The position numbers and the translations under genes are program-made. A stretch of 47,728 nt of DNA from Apostichopus parvimensis (taxonomy: Eukaryota; Echinodermata; Holothuroidea; Aspidochirotida; Stichopodidae), in NCBI GenBank assembly GCA_000934455.1, contig KN887075.1:24475-72202 (forward strand). The letters run 5' to 3'. Positions 12,556 through 24,249 of the stretch are shown here, piece by piece (the stretch's first letter is position 1; each line of letters starts with the position of its first letter). The notes under the pieces are model-generated. The model was not told the origin of the DNA. It saw only the letters and a list, made by a program, of their open reading frames with translations, and made no database searches.

Positions 12556-13010
12556 GTAGTATGAAGTTATATCCCCATTACATTACTTTAAGCATGTATT
12601 CCACTTTGTCCTAAGAGTGACCACTTACTTCCTGTTCCCATGTTTATTCACCCCTCACCCAAATCACAGTCATATAAGCCCCCTTTGTCTTAATTCTACG
12701 ATATCCTCATGCTTGACCACAGATGACAACCTGTTGCATCTCATGTGTATAAACATGTGGTTAGCCAAAGCCTTTTTCTAATGCCTTAGTAAATTATAAG
12801 TAAATATCTCAGACAAAGAGATTGTTACAAAGAGGTTTTTGCCCCTTCTCAGGAAGCTAAATGACTTAAACACTTTTTTTTTAGAATGAGAGAAGGACTT
12901 ACAGTCCAGACTTCAGAGAGTGCACTTCAGACACTATTCTGGATCCGTAATCTACTTTCAATAATATCTCAAAATAAAAGAAAAGTGTATGTACTACAAT
13001 TAAATCTGAG
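12556..13010. other. Insertion flank of unknown origin in copy B
   Basis: This sequence has no match in copy A. It lies between the end of the shared sequence and the 3' end of the CR1-like element. It may belong to an older element into which the CR1-like copy inserted, with its other side at about 15376-15478. No terminal repeats or coding frame were identified. Confidence 0.4.
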
Positions 13011-13099
13011 TATAGTTTAGTTTAGTAGAAAAAAAAAGGATCAGGAGGGACACTTAAGTCCCCATCAAGGACCCTATAGAGAGAGAAAAAAACTAAAGA

Positions 13100-13620
13100 C
13101 ACAAACACTCAGACCCGATTACAATGCTTAAAGTGCTTGTCCAAAGCATTCTTAAACCCATTGACACTACTTACAAGTACAACTTTCTCAGGCAAACCAT
13201 TCCACTCATTCACAACCCTATTAGAAAAAGGTTATGCCGAATATTAATCCTACTGTGTGACTTTTGGAGTTTAAGACAGTGACCTTTGGTACACCTACTG
13301 TTAGCAAACATGAAAAAGTCGGTAAAGAATAAATTGTCGAAACCATACACAATCTTGAAAACCTGGATCAAGTCCCCACGTAAACTCCTAAGCTCCAGTG
13401 TGGTGAGATTCAACAGTTGTAACCGCCTATAATAAGGAACACTCTTTAAGGAACTAATCATCCTAGTAGCCCTCCTCTGGACCTTTTCAAGTACTTCCTT
13501 ATCCTTAGCAAAATATGGGTTCCAAGCCTGCACATCATACTCCAGATGAGGCCTAACCAACCCTATTACCTCTTTTAGCAGCTTCAAGACAATGTTTAGA
13601 AGGTTGCAGAGATGAGCCAA
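13100..13620 (-). pseudogene. CR1-like ORF2 C-terminus
   Basis: The frame at 13210-13620 reads LVRPHLEYDVQAWNPYFAKD, VLEKVQRRATRMISSL, YYRRLQLLNLTTLELRSLRG and DLIQVFKIVYGFDN. After a frameshift near 13225 the protein continues as RVVNEWNGLPEKVV and NGFKNALDKHFKH, ending at about 13100. These blocks form the domain after the reverse transcriptase that is conserved in CR1-like elements. The remaining ~90 bases to 13011 are the 3' untranslated tail. Confidence 0.9.
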
Positions 13621-13821
13621 TGTAGATACCTAGGTCTCTTTCAACAGAGACCTCCTGTAACTCCACACCATTAAGATTGTATGTAAACTTTTGGTTACTA
13701 CTACCAATGTGCATTACCTTGCATTGATATTAAAAAGCATTTGCCACCCCTGAAACCAGGAAAAACCCTTAACCAAATCCGTTAGAAACTTCTCAGAATC
13801 GCTGTTGGTAGAGACCTCAGA

Positions 13822-14276
13822 TTACAATTTGGTGTCATCAGCAAACTTCTTAGCTGTACACAAAATATCCCCGTCGATGTCATTTATATAGGCAACAAAC
13901 AACAAGGGACCCAATACAGACCCTTGTGGAACCCCACTAGTAACGTCCTGCCAAGAAAAAGCACAGCCTTTAATTACCACCCTCTGTTTCCTATTACCAA
14001 GCCAATTCCCGATCCAAGACAGTAAATTCCCATTGACACCCATACGCTTCAGCCTAAGTAAAAGACGCTGGTGGGGAACTTTATCAAGGCCTTCTGGAAA
14101 TCCAGGAACACAACATCTACAGACTTCTGCCTATTTAGTGAGCTTGTTACATCTTTCATAAACTCAAGGATATTAGTGAGACAAGACATTTTTTGACAAA
14201 AGCCATGTTGAGACTCTCTGATCAAAGACTGACTGCTGAAGCGACAGACCATAGACTTTTTAACATTAGACTCCAT
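13822..14276 (-). pseudogene. CR1-like reverse transcriptase palm (two frames)
   Basis: The first frame (14049-14276) gives ESQHGFCQKMSCLTNILEF and VDVVFLDFQKA, then goes out of frame at about 14085. The second (13822-14043) gives GVNGNLLSWIGNWLGNRKQR, SGVPQGSVLGPLLFVAYIND and FADDTKL. The two catalytic aspartates of FADD and the upstream aspartate of FLDF are present, so the active-site residues survived and inactivation came from the frameshift. The FADD variant of YADD is common in CR1-type enzymes. Confidence 0.92.
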
Positions 14277-14315
14277 GACCTTACAAACAACACTAGTGAG
14301 ACTAACGGGCCTAAA

Positions 14316-15053
14316 TTAACATGGCTTAGACTTATCACCCTTCTTGAAAATTGGGGTAATATTAGCACATCTCCATTCCTTAGGATTATAACCTTCATTC
14401 ATAAATTTACTAAAAACCAATGAGAGTGGAACGCAGAAATGGTGTGCAAAAGTCTTCAACAAATACGGATGGATTGCATCCGGTCCAGAAGCTTTAGAAA
14501 CAGTTAGAGGAAGCAGCTCCTTTAAGACAACCTCATCCAAAAATAAGACCGTATCCAGTTTAGACCTATCACTGCCCCCCCCCCCCTGAAAATCTGGAAT
14601 ACTACTCATATCTTCCCTTGTAAAAACCGACACAAAATAGTTGTTCAAAAGATCTGCAAGATCCTGACTATCAGTAATTATATTATCAGCCTGTGGTGCC
14701 CTAAGAGAAATAATTGCATCTTTAACTTTCTGCTTAGACCTGACATAAGAAAAGAAGGCCTTTGGGTTATCCTTAATTTTTAGGGCAATGCTATTTTCGA
14801 AATTCAAATTTGCATCAGAGACTGAGCATTCTACCTTCAGCTGATAAATTTTAAACTTGGTCAAAAGAGATTCAGATTTAGTGCTCCTAAACAACTTCCA
14901 CATTCTACGTTTTTGCCTAATTGCACATCTAACTTTCTTATTCATCCAGTGAGGCATACTGCTTTTACGACGACGATTCTTCCACGGAACATGATTTTCC
15001 ATAATGACCTTTAACTTATCAGCTAAACAAATCCAAGACTGAGAAGCACTCAT
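14316..15053 (-). pseudogene. CR1-like ORF2 segment: linker and start of reverse transcriptase
   Basis: This is the longest open frame in the window (245 codons). It covers the basic linker after the endonuclease (KNRRRKSSMPHWMNKKVRCA) and the first reverse transcriptase blocks, namely LDEVVLKELLPLTVSKASGP, DAIHPYLLKTFAHHF and WRCANITPIFKKGDKS. The WRxANITPIFKKGDKS block is a hallmark of this group. The frame stops at 14316 and the next frame picks up about 40 bases downstream with CKVMESNVKKSM. An assembly gap cuts the N-terminal side. Confidence 0.9.
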
Positions 15054-15063
15054 ATCTCTAAAC

Positions 15064-15268
15064 NNNNNNNNNNNNNNNNNNNNNNNNNNNNNNNNNNNNN
15101 NNNNNNNNNNNNNNNNNNNNNNNNNNNNNNNNNNNNNNNNNNNNNNNNNNNNNNNNNNNNNNNNNNNNNNNNNNNNNNNNNNNNNNNNNNNNNNNNNNNN
15201 NNNNNNNNNNNNNNNNNNNNNNNNNNNNNNNNNNNNNNNNNNNNNNNNNNNNNNNNNNNNNNNNNNNN
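15064..15268. other. Assembly gap (205 N)
   Basis: Run of undetermined bases within the endonuclease part of the CR1-like element. The true missing length is unknown. Any open frame across it is meaningless. Confidence 0.99.
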
Positions 15269-15574
15269 CCTACTACTGGAACCATCTATCCAATTAATGT
15301 CAGGAAAATTAAAGTCGCCCGTTATAACAACATCACCTTTAGCAGCCTTTCTAATTGAATCAGGAGTATGTAGAATCAGGAGTATGTAGATTATATTTAT
15401 CTGCTGTTAATTCTACTTATTTAATAATTCAGCCCTGAATTTATTGAGCCGGTGCACCCAACGTAACACTACAGGGAACTGATTGGAGGCAAAGTGGTTA
15501 TTTTTAACCGTTATACTATTTTTATTTCATCTTTAATACAGGTACACTTTAAAGTTTGGGGATATATGCTATTA

Positions 15575-16160
15575 GGAAAAACAAAACAACATCACTTATC
15601 GTCGTAATTGACTATGAGTATGAAGTATTAATTTAATATACAGTCGCTGTAACTGTTTTTGTACTAACTGAGGACTGAAACAACAACATTCTCCCGAATT
15701 ATACAGTAAAGCCCTAGTCCTAGCTGTAACCTACGTAAAAGTCAGTGACGCGGTGAGTTACACCCTGTCTATTTAGGTTTGTATGCATTTCAACTGTGCA
15801 GGAAGTGCAAACGGCTTCTAATACAAGGTAAAAGGTAAAAGGTCTAGTGAACTAGAAAGATAATTGTAGAGAGAGCGAAGTAATATATGTCACATGAATC
15901 TACGAGTGGCTGCGTCATTCGACTGCACTATTATTTAGTGTTAGATATATGGCTACAGAAGGAAAATGTTAGGATACCATGAATAACCAAGTCAGGTTCA
16001 TCTAGTCATGAATCATAATTTAACGTGGAAAACATAGGGTTGGACTGTGCTTCATTGATTATGTGGTGTTAAATAATCGTATCAATCAGTTATGTTACGC
16101 GGCATAAGTACCTTGATGCTCATAGGTTCATAATAACTGTATAACGCAATTAGATAGTTG
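15575..16160. other. Copy-B-specific block of ~585 bp
   Basis: Copy A passes directly from GGGATATATACT..AGGAAACAC to the CTACCACCATG block, whereas copy B has about 585 extra bases here. No terminal repeats, coding frame or poly-A end were recognised, so an insertion in B and a deletion in A are equally possible. Confidence 0.5.
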
Positions 16161-17999
16161 TTTAGCAGTATTCAATACTACCACCATGTTTATAAAAAGT
16201 GCCTGATAAGCCATCTGCATTACGATGCTATATCGTTCATTACCCACATAGGTATCAGAACTGTGAAAAGGATTATAGCTACTTTATGAAAGCAATCGGT
16301 AATAACATCGTGAACAGAATACTGTCAGTATATAGGTAGCACTTACAAAGTAGTAATTGTTTGTAGAAATGTGGTAAAACAGGCTAAAGACAGCTTTTAC
16401 TAAATGTTATTGTTGAGTGAACACGATGACTAATCAGTTCCATTTGTTTAGTTTTCTGTATAATAGATTGCTTCGCCGTCTGACTTGAAATATCATTGTA
16501 GGTATGTACATGTTACTATAGGCGTGGAGAGTGCTTATGCAAGTTTCCCACCATCAATTAAATTTGTCATATGACTATTCCCATGCCTGTTGCTTCTTAT
16601 GTTAATAATACTGTAGTTAAAAGTGGGGGTCATTAAGATCATGTGAAGGTACAATATTTTGGTCATAGCATGAAACAATTATATGAGTTTTTACATGAGG
16701 TTGTAATATATTCGAATTATCAATATAGGGGATTAGTCAGTCGACGATTTGTTTTCCACTGATGAGTGAACACACAATGGGCTGGTAAAAATAAGTTAAT
16801 ATATGCTTCATCGCATGCACTGGTGGCAACCTAAATGTGTGCTTGTCGTTTTCGTAACTGTAAAATATTGGAACAATCCTTACAATATACTTGTACTTGA
16901 GCGTGTAGCAAGGTTACAGTGTAAAGAAGACAATATAAGTTTAAATACACTGCTTACACGTGATATGCACCACCTTGCCCTAAGCAGAAATATTTTGTTG
17001 TTGCTAAGTGATTTCGTACTTCCTTTATCATTAGCAAAACGATTTTGAGCGAATCTTTCTCCTTTGTCTTGGTTTCTTTTATTGTATCAGTGCTACGTAT
17101 GTCTATGAATTCCGATGATTGTTTAAGCATGGTACGGTTCAGTAGCCAATCATAGTAACACGTTAACGGTTATGACTACGGATTCCTTGTTAGGGATTAC
17201 ACACATATATACAGTATATTCTTTGCATACGTTCAACGGGTAGTGTAACACATTTTGTTGTCCCATGTACTTTGTTTGCTACCACTCTTCTGAATATCAA
17301 CCATTTTGAAAACTAAATCACAATAACAAGTAAAATTAAGGGTTCAAGTTCATACATTGAATACGTTCAAAGCAGTTACAGAAATGTTTTATTTACCAAA
17401 GATCAATTGAAGATGAAACATTCAAGAGACATTCTGATCGTGTTTTTTTTTTAAATTTCCGAGACGAGTGATCTGAGACTGGGAGTGTAGTAAAAAATGT
17501 CCTCATTGCATCCTACTCCCTAGTTCATGAATAACATTGCAACAATGGTATTTGACAACATTATTGCGCCTCTATAAGTACATCAGCTTAGTTGAACAGT
17601 GTTGATTTAACACACATATTCCGCTCTACAACCTGCAAACCAATTACAATCCCGTCTTAACACTTTTTCTCCAGGTAACTGGAATTGATCAATTCAAACC
17701 TGATAAACTGCGACAGCAGAGAGAGGCTATAAGATGTATGACAAGGTTTGTCTTACTAACGTACCCTAAAGTAAAATATATCACTGATTAATGATGTTGA
17801 AAATAATTGTTTCACTCGCACACTATGTGGAAGGTACGTTGCCGCATGCAATGAAACAAAACGTTAACTGCAAATTCAGCATGTTGTAGTGTTTTGTGTG
17901 TTGACGATTAAATTACGTGATTAAGAGTGTTCACTGAAATGGTGAGACGTCCATCTTCTAAGCAACTATGTTGAGTTAGTTCTGTAGCCTTAGTAACAA

Positions 18000-20430
18000 A
18001 TATAATACTTTACAAATTCGTGATTGCATGCACCAGAATTTGTATAGAGTTGCTCGCAGAAAGTAGGTATGTCGCTTGAGATCGTGTGTGAATGTATTAG
18101 GAAAGGTTGTGTTATATTGTGTGTGATTATAACTCCAAGCAGTATGGTGTTTAAATTGATCAGGAGTAAAACTGATAGTAAAAACACGGCCACGTGAAAG
18201 GTTTACTTCTCATTCAGGCAATGTAGTGCCCTGACATTTGAAACCATTACATATGCATCTCGATGTTAATGAAGTTAAGTGTGTTGACACACCTTTCCTT
18301 TGTAATATCATACAGTAGGTAAATACAGTTTAGGAAATCATTTGTTTGTTTCATGAGGAGATTGTTGACAATTTTAGATTGTTTTGTTTTATTTGGGGTA
18401 TCGATGGACCGCAAGAAAATGAAAATCATGGAGACATTTCTTCTTGTCGTTACAAAGCTATTCGAGTTAACGAACAATGATAATGACATGGATACTAAGA
18501 TCTGTCGTCATTAACATGTATCATGTGATTTATTTTCGTTTGGAAAATATTATTTTGTAGTACTTACTTATTTTTACACATTATTTCTATCATCCAGCAT
18601 GATTCCATTACCCACCATTATACATATATTAGCCTCGATACTGTTTGCATGCTCTGTGGGGACAATCAGCATTGCTTTGGATTTCTTCAATGCACCGTCT
18701 ATTCATTAAGGGTTAATCAACGGTGTACCGTGCGTTTATTGCAGGATAATGTACGACATGGGGTGTAACTGAAGCGATGCGTGAGGTCGTATGCGGAGTG
18801 CATGCATCCAGCGATACGGTTATACCCCGTGCGTTCATTCACACAAACACTAAACAAACATTATGTTTTTTATTTCAGAACGTTGCATTTTAATAAAAAA
18901 CCATTAGAAAAAAACAGCAATTGTCTCGAAGGGCGGTCGTTCTATATTGGTATTCTATTTGAAAGTTTCAAAGCAAATGTAAACGCGAAAGTAAAATTAC
19001 AATTATGATGATAATTAGGCTACATATTGGACAATTCAGTAAAACGATAAGACGCAAGAGCTTTTGCGCCTGCGTCCGATTGACATATCAACACAAGGAT
19101 GTGTTCATTTCAAGAAAATATTTGCCTAAAACTTGACATTCTCTTAGGAAGTAAAATTGTTAAAACACGTTGTGATGACATCACTGTAATGCATGGAAGT
19201 TTGCTTATTATTGATATAAAATGTTGTGTTCACCGAGCAATGGAAACGTAAAACGCAATTGTAGAAGAATGTGCGTGCCATAGTGCATTTAATTCACAGA
19301 AGATTGTTGCTTATTAATTCTAAAACTGCAATGCATTACATCTCTTTGCTCAAACATTTATTATACAATTGTTTATATCGTATTCCAAATTGTCAAACAA
19401 GCACACTTACGAGTATCCGGGATATAGCATGTTCATTATGTATACAAAATATATTGATTTGGTTCGAACTCAAGTATAAAAGATATATAAAAAATATATA
19501 AAACAGACTTAACATGGTTGATATGCATTACATTCGAGAATGAACACATTTTATATTTCACTTTAATCAAACCTAACACTTTTAAAACTTGGGGTAAATA
19601 AAGTTACTTAAAATACCTTTTTGATATGTTAAACAGCTTTATTTCCAAACAGACCGTCTTCGCTTAAAATGAAGTCCGCGTAAACATTACTTCTGAGAAA
19701 TATTTACAAAATGAAGTGCTTTGCAGATTGTATCGTATATGTAATATTTTTATCACTGATCTACTTAAAGTCTTACTAATTATTTTATAATAAGCCGGAC
19801 GATTGAAATAAAGGAAAACATTGATAATAGTACATGTACATATCTATCAAAAGGAGAACGGTTTAATCAACCACCCAACATCACTTTCCTCAATATGATG
19901 TAGCTAGTACTTTAGGCATGAGTCATATAAACCTGTTCTGTTGTAATGATGTTAGCACACAAGGACGGATAATTAATAATTACAAATTTGAGTACCAGAT
20001 ATAATTTCAAACATATTGACACTAACAATAGTAACCCACGCGTAAAATAGTAAACAAGCAATAAGTTAAACTAAGAGCAAGATTGACTTGAATGTCACAC
20101 AGTACTATGGATCCTCAGTATGTACGGTTAGCTCATTTCATTATAACTTAAACTGTACAACTAGCAAAAGGAGGGCGTCATTTCGGATACAGAATGGATT
20201 TACGGTAGTTATCATCACGGTAATTATACACAGTGAAAACAAGATGTACAAATCAACGGGGTATACAAGTAGGGCTAAATAGTTTTACACAACGCTGAGT
20301 AAAACATATATATCTGGCGACACAAAACCAGGTGTACTGATATACAAATGCGTATTGAGAAAATTTGGATCCGATTGCCAGTTTTATCGGTAAAACAAAA
20401 TACAGGTATAATTTGTTACACCACACTGTG
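18000..20430. other. AT-rich stretch, no supported gene
   Basis: Short open frames only, none with family motifs or good splice sites. A GC-richer patch lies at 18755-18835, and a small hairpin-forming ACGCAAGAGC..GCGCCTGCGT sequence at about 19052-19075. Nothing else can be supported. Confidence 0.35.
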
Positions 20431-20439
20431 TAAAATGCA

Positions 20440-20557
20440 TCCATGTTGCAACTGCGCTGCTTACTGAACGACAACATGGAAGCCATTTAAAGATCGAGAG
20501 CTGTTGGGTAATTTTCGGCGAGCACCGACCAAGCGGAATTGAAGCTACACTTTAAAG
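20440..20557 (+). promoter_or_regulatory. Possible promoter-proximal region and 5' non-coding exon
   Basis: This short region is less AT-rich than its flanks (TTTTCGGCGAGCACCGACC) and ends with a strong splice donor, CACTTTAAAG|GTAAGA, at 20557/20558. It contains a TCCATGTTG..CAACATGGA inverted pair. No TATA box is obvious. If real, the exon could be the untranslated first exon of the SAM-like relic whose splice acceptor lies 1 kb downstream. Transcript data would be needed. Confidence 0.3.
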
Positions 20558-21100
20558 GTAAGATGATGTATTTCGTGCATCAGTACTAGCCTTTTGTGCG
20601 GAAAGAACAATATTTGAATAAGTCTTGAATTACAATGTCATCGTTGAATGCTCAAAGAAAACTGTTTGTGCGGCACTTATGTTTAACGATATGACTAACT
20701 GTTAGTGTTAGTCGTACGTTAGGCTAAGGTATTTCTAATAGTAAAGCGGCACGCCTAAACCATGTAGCTTATACCTCGTTTGTTCCTCTCTCCATTTTCA
20801 ACTCATGTTCATAGAAACAGGGTGCACATTACCATTTTGTTCGTACTAAAGTTATTACTCATTCAGTAACGTATGAGAGTAACTTAGTCTAGGTCAGAAG
20901 TTATAGCCTAAGTTTAACCAACGTAGCCTAGGCCAATATGCCCAGGTCAATTATACATTTATATTGCATAGGATACCTCACCCAACAATACCATGTAGGT
21001 AAGTGATATAGCCTATGCTAGTATAACCAGTGAAACTAAAGTGTGTAGAGGCAGTTGTATTGCCGGCTAGGTGCAAAATTTCCACTTGCAGAATACAGTA

Positions 21101-21180
21101 GGCTCATAAGGCTCATGTAGGCTTATGTAGGCTCATGTAGGCTCATGTAAGCTCATGTAGGCTCATGTAAGCTCATGGGC
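21101..21180 (+). repeat. 10-bp tandem repeat (GGCTCATGTA)n
   Basis: About eight consecutive copies of GGCTCATGTA and near variants (GGCTTATGTA, AGCTCATGTA), followed by looser GGCTC-containing copies to about 21205 and a T/G tract at 21208-21236. The array lies in the putative intron ahead of the SAM-like relic. Confidence 0.92.
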
Positions 21181-21567
21181 TCGTTAGTAGGCTCAACAGT
21201 AGAATCATGGGCTCATTTTTTTTTGGGGGGGGGGGTAATAAATACGAACTAAGACCTTGGTCCAAGTTGGCTTAAAATAATGATTTTAGTTGTTTTACAT
21301 TTGAACGCAGATGACTTTTGTTCGAAGGCTAAGCATTAAGTAAAACGTATGATAAATAAACATCAATATTTCTGCCTTTTTTCACAACTAAATGTTTTCA
21401 TCCTCTAGTTGTTTTTATGCCAAAAATAATATGTTGTGATTACGATATCCATGAATGTTTATTTTACATATGCATTTTGCAAATGTAAAACATGTTCTTT
21501 GCCATTATTTTATTAAGCTTTTCAACAGTTTTAACTGGAAAATATTAGTCCTTTCCAAAGCTTACAG

Positions 21568-22164
21568 GATTGATGATGAAGTATTTGATTTACTGGATGA
21601 GGAGAGCATAAACAGATAGCCCCCAATCTCGGTCGTTGTTTAATATTTAAACATCAGTTCAAATTAAGGCACAACTCTCTTGTGTGTTCAGTTGAGTGCT
21701 ATGTATACTTTTTATAAGTGTTTAAAGGAGTTTAGAGATGTAAAGCTGGTATGGAAACATTTCACTTTGCAACATGGAACAAACACAAAATCTAGAACTA
21801 AAATCATATGCAGCCAGTTGACTTGTTAAATGATATATTAAAATGGGTTTACATACAAAGACACTTATTGGCCAAACATGCATTATTGGCAGATCCATTT
21901 GATATCGAGCAAGAAGAACCAGGTCCGGCAGTTGACCAAATTCTTGTTAGATTTTATTTGATAAACATGATACACAACAAGTACAGGATATGAATGGTGG
22001 AGAAAAGGATACTTGTGATTGGGAAGTGGATAACCCTAAAACATCTGAACATACACAGGAAGTGAGAATGTGTGGCTTCATTGTATGTTGCTAGTCTCAA
22101 TAATACAACGTTCACCTCTTCAGCAGTGCAAAACATTATTGACACATCTCGTCAGTTTATTTAG
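21568..22164 (+). pseudogene. Frameshifted relic of a SAM-like domain gene
   Basis: After an acceptor-like CTTACAG, the frame reads RIDDEVFDLLDEESINR. After a shift it continues with GRCLIFKHQFKLRHNS. Together these resemble the second half of a SAM-type helical domain (IDGE..LLL..EDL..LI..IG.R..F). An open frame at 21808-21990 then gives VDLLNDILKWVYIQRHLLA and DPFDIEQEEPGPAVDQI, with the next segment in another frame (FDKHDTQQVQDMNGGEKD, CDWEVDNPKTSEHTQEV). The last block ends YVASLNNTTFTSSAVQNIID, then SRQFI and a TAG at 22162-22164. At least three frame changes link co-oriented, protein-like blocks. The family is inferred from pattern only. It could instead be an intron-split gene, but no good splice sites separate the blocks. 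Confidence 0.6.
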
Positions 22165-22229
22165 CTATAAGGGTATTGAATACTTTACACAGTTTGAAAT
22201 GGAAGTGATGATGCTAGTTTAATCCTATT

Positions 22230-22945
22230 TAATTATTGTTTTCAAACTTGTGTTGTATTCTTTTTATAATATGTTATGGGTTTTGTGAAATATCACAGCT
22301 CAGGTGATTATTTAAGGCTTTATGTCTCCAAGCATGGTTTACTTAGCAGCTGTGATAATAAATGAGTGATGAGTTCAGTTTGATCTCATATAGATATTTT
22401 TCTGGTGTTTTCAACATTGTATTCATAATATTATATGTTAGATGTTTGTGATTTATCACAGCTTCTAGTTATTTTTTACAGGGCTTTAGGTCTCCAGCAT
22501 GGTTTGTTCAACATCTGTGATAATATATGTGATTATTTGTGTTGCCTCCTATATAGATATATTTCTGGCGTTTTAAATCCTGGTTTTATTATTTCTAGTA
22601 TAAGTATAATTTGTTTTGCTGAAATTTCACAGCTTATGTGATTATTTATTTACAGGGCTTTAGTTCTCTAGCATGGTTTATTCAACAACTGTGATAATAT
22701 ATAAGTGATGATTTTAGTTTCATCTTCTATAGATATTTTTCTGGTGTTTTCAAACTTGTGTTGTATTCATGATATTATATGATAAGATGTTTGTGAATTA
22801 TCACAGCTTCTAGTTATTTTTTACAGGGCTTTAGGTCTCCAGCATGGTTTGTTCAACAACTGTGATAATATTTAGGTGATGATTTTTGTTGCCTCCTATA
22901 TAGATAAATTTCTGGCGTTTTAAAATTTTGTTGTATTATTTCTTG
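22230..22945 (+). repeat. 165-174-bp tandem repeat with alternating unit types
   Basis: Four units are marked by the TATCACAGCT landmark at 22291, 22454, 22625 (as TTTCACAGCT) and 22799. Each also contains AGGGCTTTAGGTCTCCAGCA or a variant, ACTGTGATAATAT and TTTCTGG(T/C)GTTTT. Units 2 and 4 are much more alike than neighbours are, so the true period looks like a ~345-bp dimer. This is satellite-like organisation in a very short array. Confidence 0.9.
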
Positions 22946-24240
22946 TCTGCATTGTTGCTAAAACTGTATTGGCATTCACTTCTACGATTTGCATATTCTC
23001 TTTATGTAACAAAGAAATCGCATGTATTTCCTGATTAGCTAAAAGTTATTTAAAGAAGTCTTCATATATTTAATAAGTTTATTTTGATGTAACATGTGTT
23101 TTAATTTCTTTCTCTGAGAGCATAGGTGTGCTTGCCATAAAGCTAATGTTTGTTCCCACGTTGGGGACATATCGGTCTTGAAGTTGGTATACCTGTTGCA
23201 ACCTTGCTTTACGCTCAAGCATATGGGATTGGAAATAGTTTCATCAAGTTTTTAAAGTGATTATATTTTACATTATATTGAAACATCCACAGTATACATG
23301 AAAGTCTTTTATTTACACAAGTGTGTAGAAGTAACCCCAAATAGTGCGCTATGATTAAGCAATTGTTTTGAGAGAAAAAAATAAAACATCTGTGGGTTAA
23401 AAACAGTGCCCTGTTTTAATTGGGTAACATTTACACATAATGGAGAACAAAAGGGAACATGGTCATTGTTGTGCAAAGTTTACGCAATGCAAAAATAAAT
23501 GCTTAAACAATGGTAAAATAATTTATACATTGTATGATAAAGCATTACCCCAACTGAAGGTAAAACTTTGCCAAGGCATTAATGTTTAAAGTTTTACACA
23601 TCTGTCGACCATGTTCCTATTTTACACCATGCATGTGTTCCCTTTGATTCCATTTTGAACAATAATATTTTAGTATGTAAAAACTTTGTTATTTCAATTA
23701 ATCTGACAATCTCTATTATTCTTAGGGCAACAATCAAAACAAAATGGAACGAATAACAGTTATTTTTCAACGGTAAGCAGCTATATTTTCAAGTGTAACC
23801 AGCCACTTTTTCTCATACTGCTTGTCTGGTGGCTTTTGTTTATTCCTTTGGACACAGTAACAATATCATCATTAATAAAATGTATTTAAAAACTAATTGT
23901 TTAGATAGAACCTTAAATAAATGAAAATTATGTTCAATTTTCGTATAAAATATAAATGTAATCTCTCAGAGCCGTAAGCTGACTTTTATTTCCGATCGCA
24001 CCATTTTAACACGACGAACAACATAAAGTGTAAGTCAGATAATGATGTCAAAAGGATAGAAGTAAAATCTAAATCTTACAAAACGTAAAAATTGATAAAC
24101 AAAAGCGACTACGTGTTATTTATCTAAAGTTTGGACTTTTCTAAGCAGGTTGGTCTCATTAAAAGTGATAACTTTGAGTTGTTAGCTTTCAGAATGGGTA
24201 TATGGGTATTATGATGATTTCATCTTGTATATCAAATAAA
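22946..24240. other. AT-rich stretch with one exon-like interval
   Basis: Mostly featureless. At 23726-23772 a 47-base interval lies between an acceptor-like CTATTATTCTTAG and a strong donor GTAAGC on the plus strand, and it contains an ATG (MERITVIFQR). No partner exon was found, so it is noted only as a candidate. Confidence 0.25.
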
Positions 24241-24249
24241 TATATACCT

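Larger units (their letters stand above)
13011..15375 (-). mobile_element. 5'-truncated CR1-like non-LTR retrotransposon
   Basis: Minus-strand element, endonuclease tail to 3' end. Just past the assembly gap the frame reads VITGDFNFPDINW, the metal-binding strand of the endonuclease. The reverse transcriptase follows with SKASGPDAIHPYLLK, FLDFQKA, SGVPQGSVLGPLLF and the catalytic FADDTKL. The C-terminal region has LVRPHLEYDVQAWNPY and VVNEWNGLPEKVV..SSVNGF. That order and the NEWN-LP-VV ending are typical of CR1/Rex-type elements. The copy has a frameshift after FLDFQKA (about 14085), others between 13630 and 13820, and one near 13225, so it is inactive. The 3' end carries ACTAAACTAAACTA-like short repeats. 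The truncated 5' end lies near 15375. Confidence 0.93.
11850..17990 (+). repeat. Segmental duplication, copy B (~6.1 kb with insertions)
   Basis: This partner of copy A follows it directly, making a tandem pair. Matching blocks are B 11850-11900 with A 8455-8505, B 11995-12225 with A 9098-9330, B 16165-17470 with A 9880-11130 and B 17598-17990 with A 11405-11765. Its extra length comes from a microsatellite (11908-11954), a compound insertion containing a CR1-like element (about 12556-15478) and a further ~585 bp block (about 15575-16160) with no counterpart in A. Confidence 0.88.

Noticed and set aside
15058-15285. Open frame across the N run
   Set aside because: It is an artefact of undetermined bases.
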